From NCBI GenBank assembly GCA_905213725.1, contig CAJMJM010000105.1:1-6228 (forward strand): a stretch of 6,228 bases of DNA. The letters are read 5' to 3'. Positions within the stretch are counted from its first letter, which is position 1, and every line of letters starts with the position of its first letter. The notes below the pieces were generated by a model. The model did not search any database, was not told where the DNA came from, and saw only the letters and a program-made list of their open reading frames with translations. The translations under genes were made by a program, and so were the position numbers. Shown here piece after piece: positions 4,403 to 6,228 of this stretch. This stretch comes from Collinsella aerofaciens. GTDB taxonomy: Bacteria; Actinomycetota; Coriobacteriia; Coriobacteriales; Coriobacteriaceae.

Positions 4403-5866
4403 ATGTCAGATACGAAGGCGAAGAAGACAAACAGACGTTTTAAGTTCAAATTACCGCATGTCTATACGATCATGTTCTTGCTGATCGTTGTCTTTGCGGT
4501 CCTGACTTGGATCGTTCCCTCTGGCCAGTATCAGCGCAAGACGATCTCGACAGCGGCGGGCGAGCGTGAAGTCGCCGTTGCTGGAACCTATGAACAGGTC
4601 GATAAGAACTACACCGATTCCGAGACCGGCGAGACCATCAATCTGGGCCAGGATATCTTCGCGGTCCTGCAAGCGCCCACCAAGGGTATCCAGGAGGCTG
4701 CCGACGTCGTTGCGTTCGTCTTATTGATTGGCGGATCGTTCGCAATCATCACCAAGACCAACGCTTTGAATGCCGGCATGAGCCGTGTGGTTAAAAAGCT
4801 CAAGAACAAGGACATCCTCATCATTCCCATCACGATGACGTTGCTGTCCATTTGCGGCACTACGTTTGGTATGTCTGAGGAAGCCCTGCCGTTCTATGCC
4901 ATCTTCATTCCCATCATGATGGGTATCGGCTATGACTCGATGACGGCATTCATCATCTGCTTCCTTGGTCCCAACCTGGGATATTGTGCTTCGACCATCG
5001 ACCCGTTTAATGTTTTGATTGCCCAAGGCATCATTGGCATCGAGGGCAATCCGCAACTGTGGCTGCGCGCCGTTTCTTGGGTCATCTTCACTGCCGTCGG
5101 TATCGCATGGGCCATGCGCTACGCCATGCGCGTCAAGAAAAACCCCGAGTCGTCCATTACGTACGAGGACGATAAGCTCAAGCGTATTGAGTTTTCCGTG
5201 ACCGATGCCTCCATCGAGGAAGAGTTCACTATCCGTCAGAAGCTCGTGCTTATCGATTTTGCTTGCGGTATGGGCATTATCGTCTGGGGTCTTGTTACCC
5301 AGGGCTGGTACATGAATGAGATTTCCGCCGTGTTCCTTGGCATGGGCTTGCTTGCCGGTATCCTGGGCGGTCTTGACCAGCAGACAATCGCAGAGGAGTT
5401 CGTTAAGGGTCTCGCCGACTTTGCGTACGCTGCCATCGTTATCGGTATCGCTCGCGGTATTCTGGTCATCGCCGAGGGCGGCATGATCATCGACACCATC
5501 CTCCAGGCGCTCGCTACCGCGCTCGCCGGTGCACCCGCCGCCGTCTACACCACGTGTATGTTTATCGTCCTTGGCCTGCTCTCTTTGCTGGTTCCCTCGA
5601 GTTCTGGCCTGGCGGCGCTCACCATGCCCGTTATGGGCCCCCTGACCGAGCTCATGGGCCTCAATCCCGAGGCAGCCGTCACCGCGCTCCAGTTTGCCAA
5701 CCAGACCATCAACACCATCAGCCCCGTGGCGGGCATGACGGTCGCTGGCCTTGCCGTGGCTAGGATTTCGTTTGGCCAATGGTGGAAGACCATTTGGAAG
5801 TTCTTCATTTTCATGGTCGTCTTTGGCCTGATCGTAACGGCAATCTCTGGCATGCTTCCGGTGTAG
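4403..5866 (+). CDS. yfcC: YfcC-family (DcuC superfamily) membrane permease
   Basis: A cytoplasmic-membrane transporter of the YfcC group, related to the C4-dicarboxylate carrier DcuC and to arginine/ornithine exchangers. The 487 residues match the family. A basic cytoplasmic N-terminus (KAKKTNRRFKFKLPHVYT) leads into the first membrane helix (about 20-38, ending TWIVPSGQY, typical of the family). An external hydrophilic loop (about 40-98) follows, then helices near 100-118, 137-154, 162-188 and 220-240, a charged cytoplasmic loop (242-280), and helices near 281-300, 305-323, 340-376, 384-397 and 464-484. Conserved-looking segments include GMSEEALPFY (156-165), STIDPFN (197-203), VPSSSGLAALTMPVM (397-411) and NTISPVAG (437-444), probably in the transport path. 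It follows a GntR regulator and is 9 bp before an amidohydrolase, so it likely imports that enzyme's substrate. The true substrate (amino acid, dicarboxylate or acylated amino acid) is not determined. Confidence 0.92.
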   Translation: MSDTKAKKTNRRFKFKLPHVYTIMFLLIVVFAVLTWIVPSGQYQRKTISTAAGEREVAVAGTYEQVDKNYTDSETGETINLGQDIFAVLQAPTKGIQEAADVVAFVLLIGGSFAIITKTNALNAGMSRVVKKLKNKDILIIPITMTLLSICGTTFGMSEEALPFYAIFIPIMMGIGYDSMTAFIICFLGPNLGYCASTIDPFNVLIAQGIIGIEGNPQLWLRAVSWVIFTAVGIAWAMRYAMRVKKNPESSITYEDDKLKRIEFSVTDASIEEEFTIRQKLVLIDFACGMGIIVWGLVTQGWYMNEISAVFLGMGLLAGILGGLDQQTIAEEFVKGLADFAYAAIVIGIARGILVIAEGGMIIDTILQALATALAGAPAAVYTTCMFIVLGLLSLLVPSSSGLAALTMPVMGPLTELMGLNPEAAVTALQFANQTINTISPVAGMTVAGLAVARISFGQWWKTIWKFFIFMVVFGLIVTAISGMLPV

Positions 5867-5875
5867 GTGGTTGTG

Positions 5876-6228
5876 ATGTCTGATCGTTTGACGGTACTGA
5901 CGTCTAAGAGCGTCTTTACCGGTACGGGGGACCTGCCGTTTGAAGGTTTCGTAGCGGTCCGTGGCAATCGAATTGAGGCGGTTGGCGCCAAGTGCGAGGC
6001 GGCTTCGTATTTGACCCAGGCGGACGAGGTAGTTGCCCTGGGCGACCGCACCATCATGCCTGGCCTGATCGATGTGCATACCTTCTATACAGGTTGGGCG
6101 CTGCGGACGTTGGGGTCTGATCTGTCCGGCATCGCCGATGCCAAAGAGGCCGTGTCGCTCTTGCGTGCATGGAAAGAAGATCATTCGGATTGCGCGGCGG
6201 CTTTTGGCCACAACCTGCCCGAAACGTT
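5876..6228 (+). CDS. Amidohydrolase (YtcJ-like), N-terminal part, with an altered metal motif
   Basis: The first 117 residues of a cytoplasmic amidohydrolase-superfamily enzyme; the gene runs off the window. The N-terminal beta-sandwich (about 4-58, with SKSVFTGTG and GFVAVRGNRIEAVG) leads to the first barrel strand RTIMPGLIDVHTF (58-70). YtcJ-type (Amidohydro_3) proteins usually read PGLIDxHxH here, with both histidines binding metal. In this protein the second is F70, so only H68 remains. SDLSGIADAKEAVSLLRAW (81-99) resembles the YtcJ segment beginning DLSG. It overlaps no gene but starts 9 bp after the permease, with AGGTGG (5865-5870) as ribosome binding site, so the two are surely co-transcribed. 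GTG at 5873 is an adjacent alternative start. The likely role is hydrolysis of an imported amide, but the missing ligand makes the chemistry uncertain. Confidence 0.85.
   Translation, partial: MSDRLTVLTSKSVFTGTGDLPFEGFVAVRGNRIEAVGAKCEAASYLTQADEVVALGDRTIMPGLIDVHTFYTGWALRTLGSDLSGIADAKEAVSLLRAWKEDHSDCAAAFGHNLPET

Noticed and set aside
4721..6211. A 496-codon open frame on the minus strand, antisense to the permease and amidohydrolase
   Set aside because: Its protein is dominated by Arg, His, Asp, Gly and Gln with no recognisable domain, as expected from the reverse of GC-biased codons. The plus-strand permease is clearly real by motifs, membrane pattern and ribosome binding site.

Overview
The window looks like chromosomal DNA from a high-to-moderate GC Gram-positive anaerobe of the Coriobacteriia, most like Collinsella. 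This is inferred from GC-rich codon use, strong AGGAGG-type ribosome binding sites, frequent GTC/GAG/CTC codons and the gene mix (a divergent DeoC, several HAD phosphatases, a YfcC-family permease). No 16S or other marker is present, so the assignment is an impression rather than a proof. There is no CRISPR array, tRNA, rRNA, insertion sequence or phage gene.

Layout. Positions 1-128 hold the 5' end of a minus-strand gene of unrecognised function. Positions 129-900 form a long gene-poor divergent region. It contains a G-poor repeated leader for the minus gene, a small terminator-like hairpin, a possible small-RNA unit ending in a 15-bp perfect hairpin, and a possible promoter for the next gene. 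Positions 901-3290 carry three plus-strand metabolic genes: a divergent deoxyribose-phosphate aldolase, a Cof/YidA-type HAD sugar phosphatase and a beta-phosphoglucomutase-like HAD phosphatase. Intrinsic terminators follow each HAD gene. Positions 3441-6228 carry a second module: a HutC-type GntR regulator, a 12-or-so-helix YfcC/DcuC-family permease, and, 9 bp after it, the start of an amidohydrolase that runs off the window.

How the genes may work together. The first group suggests sugar-phosphate or deoxynucleoside breakdown with phosphate-ester housekeeping; whether the three genes are one transcript is uncertain because of the 149-bp gap and the terminator between the two HAD genes. The second group looks like a regulated uptake-and-hydrolysis unit: the GntR protein senses a small ligand, the permease imports a carboxylate, amino acid or acylated amino acid, and the amidohydrolase cleaves it. 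The region between regulator and permease carries two inverted repeats flanking a plausible promoter, which fits local control by the GntR protein.

The most unusual points are the amidohydrolase whose usual HxH metal motif reads HTF, the dense regulatory region at 4235-4360, and several long perfect hairpins that lack a U-tract. I see no clear evidence of a wholly new defence or mobile system here.
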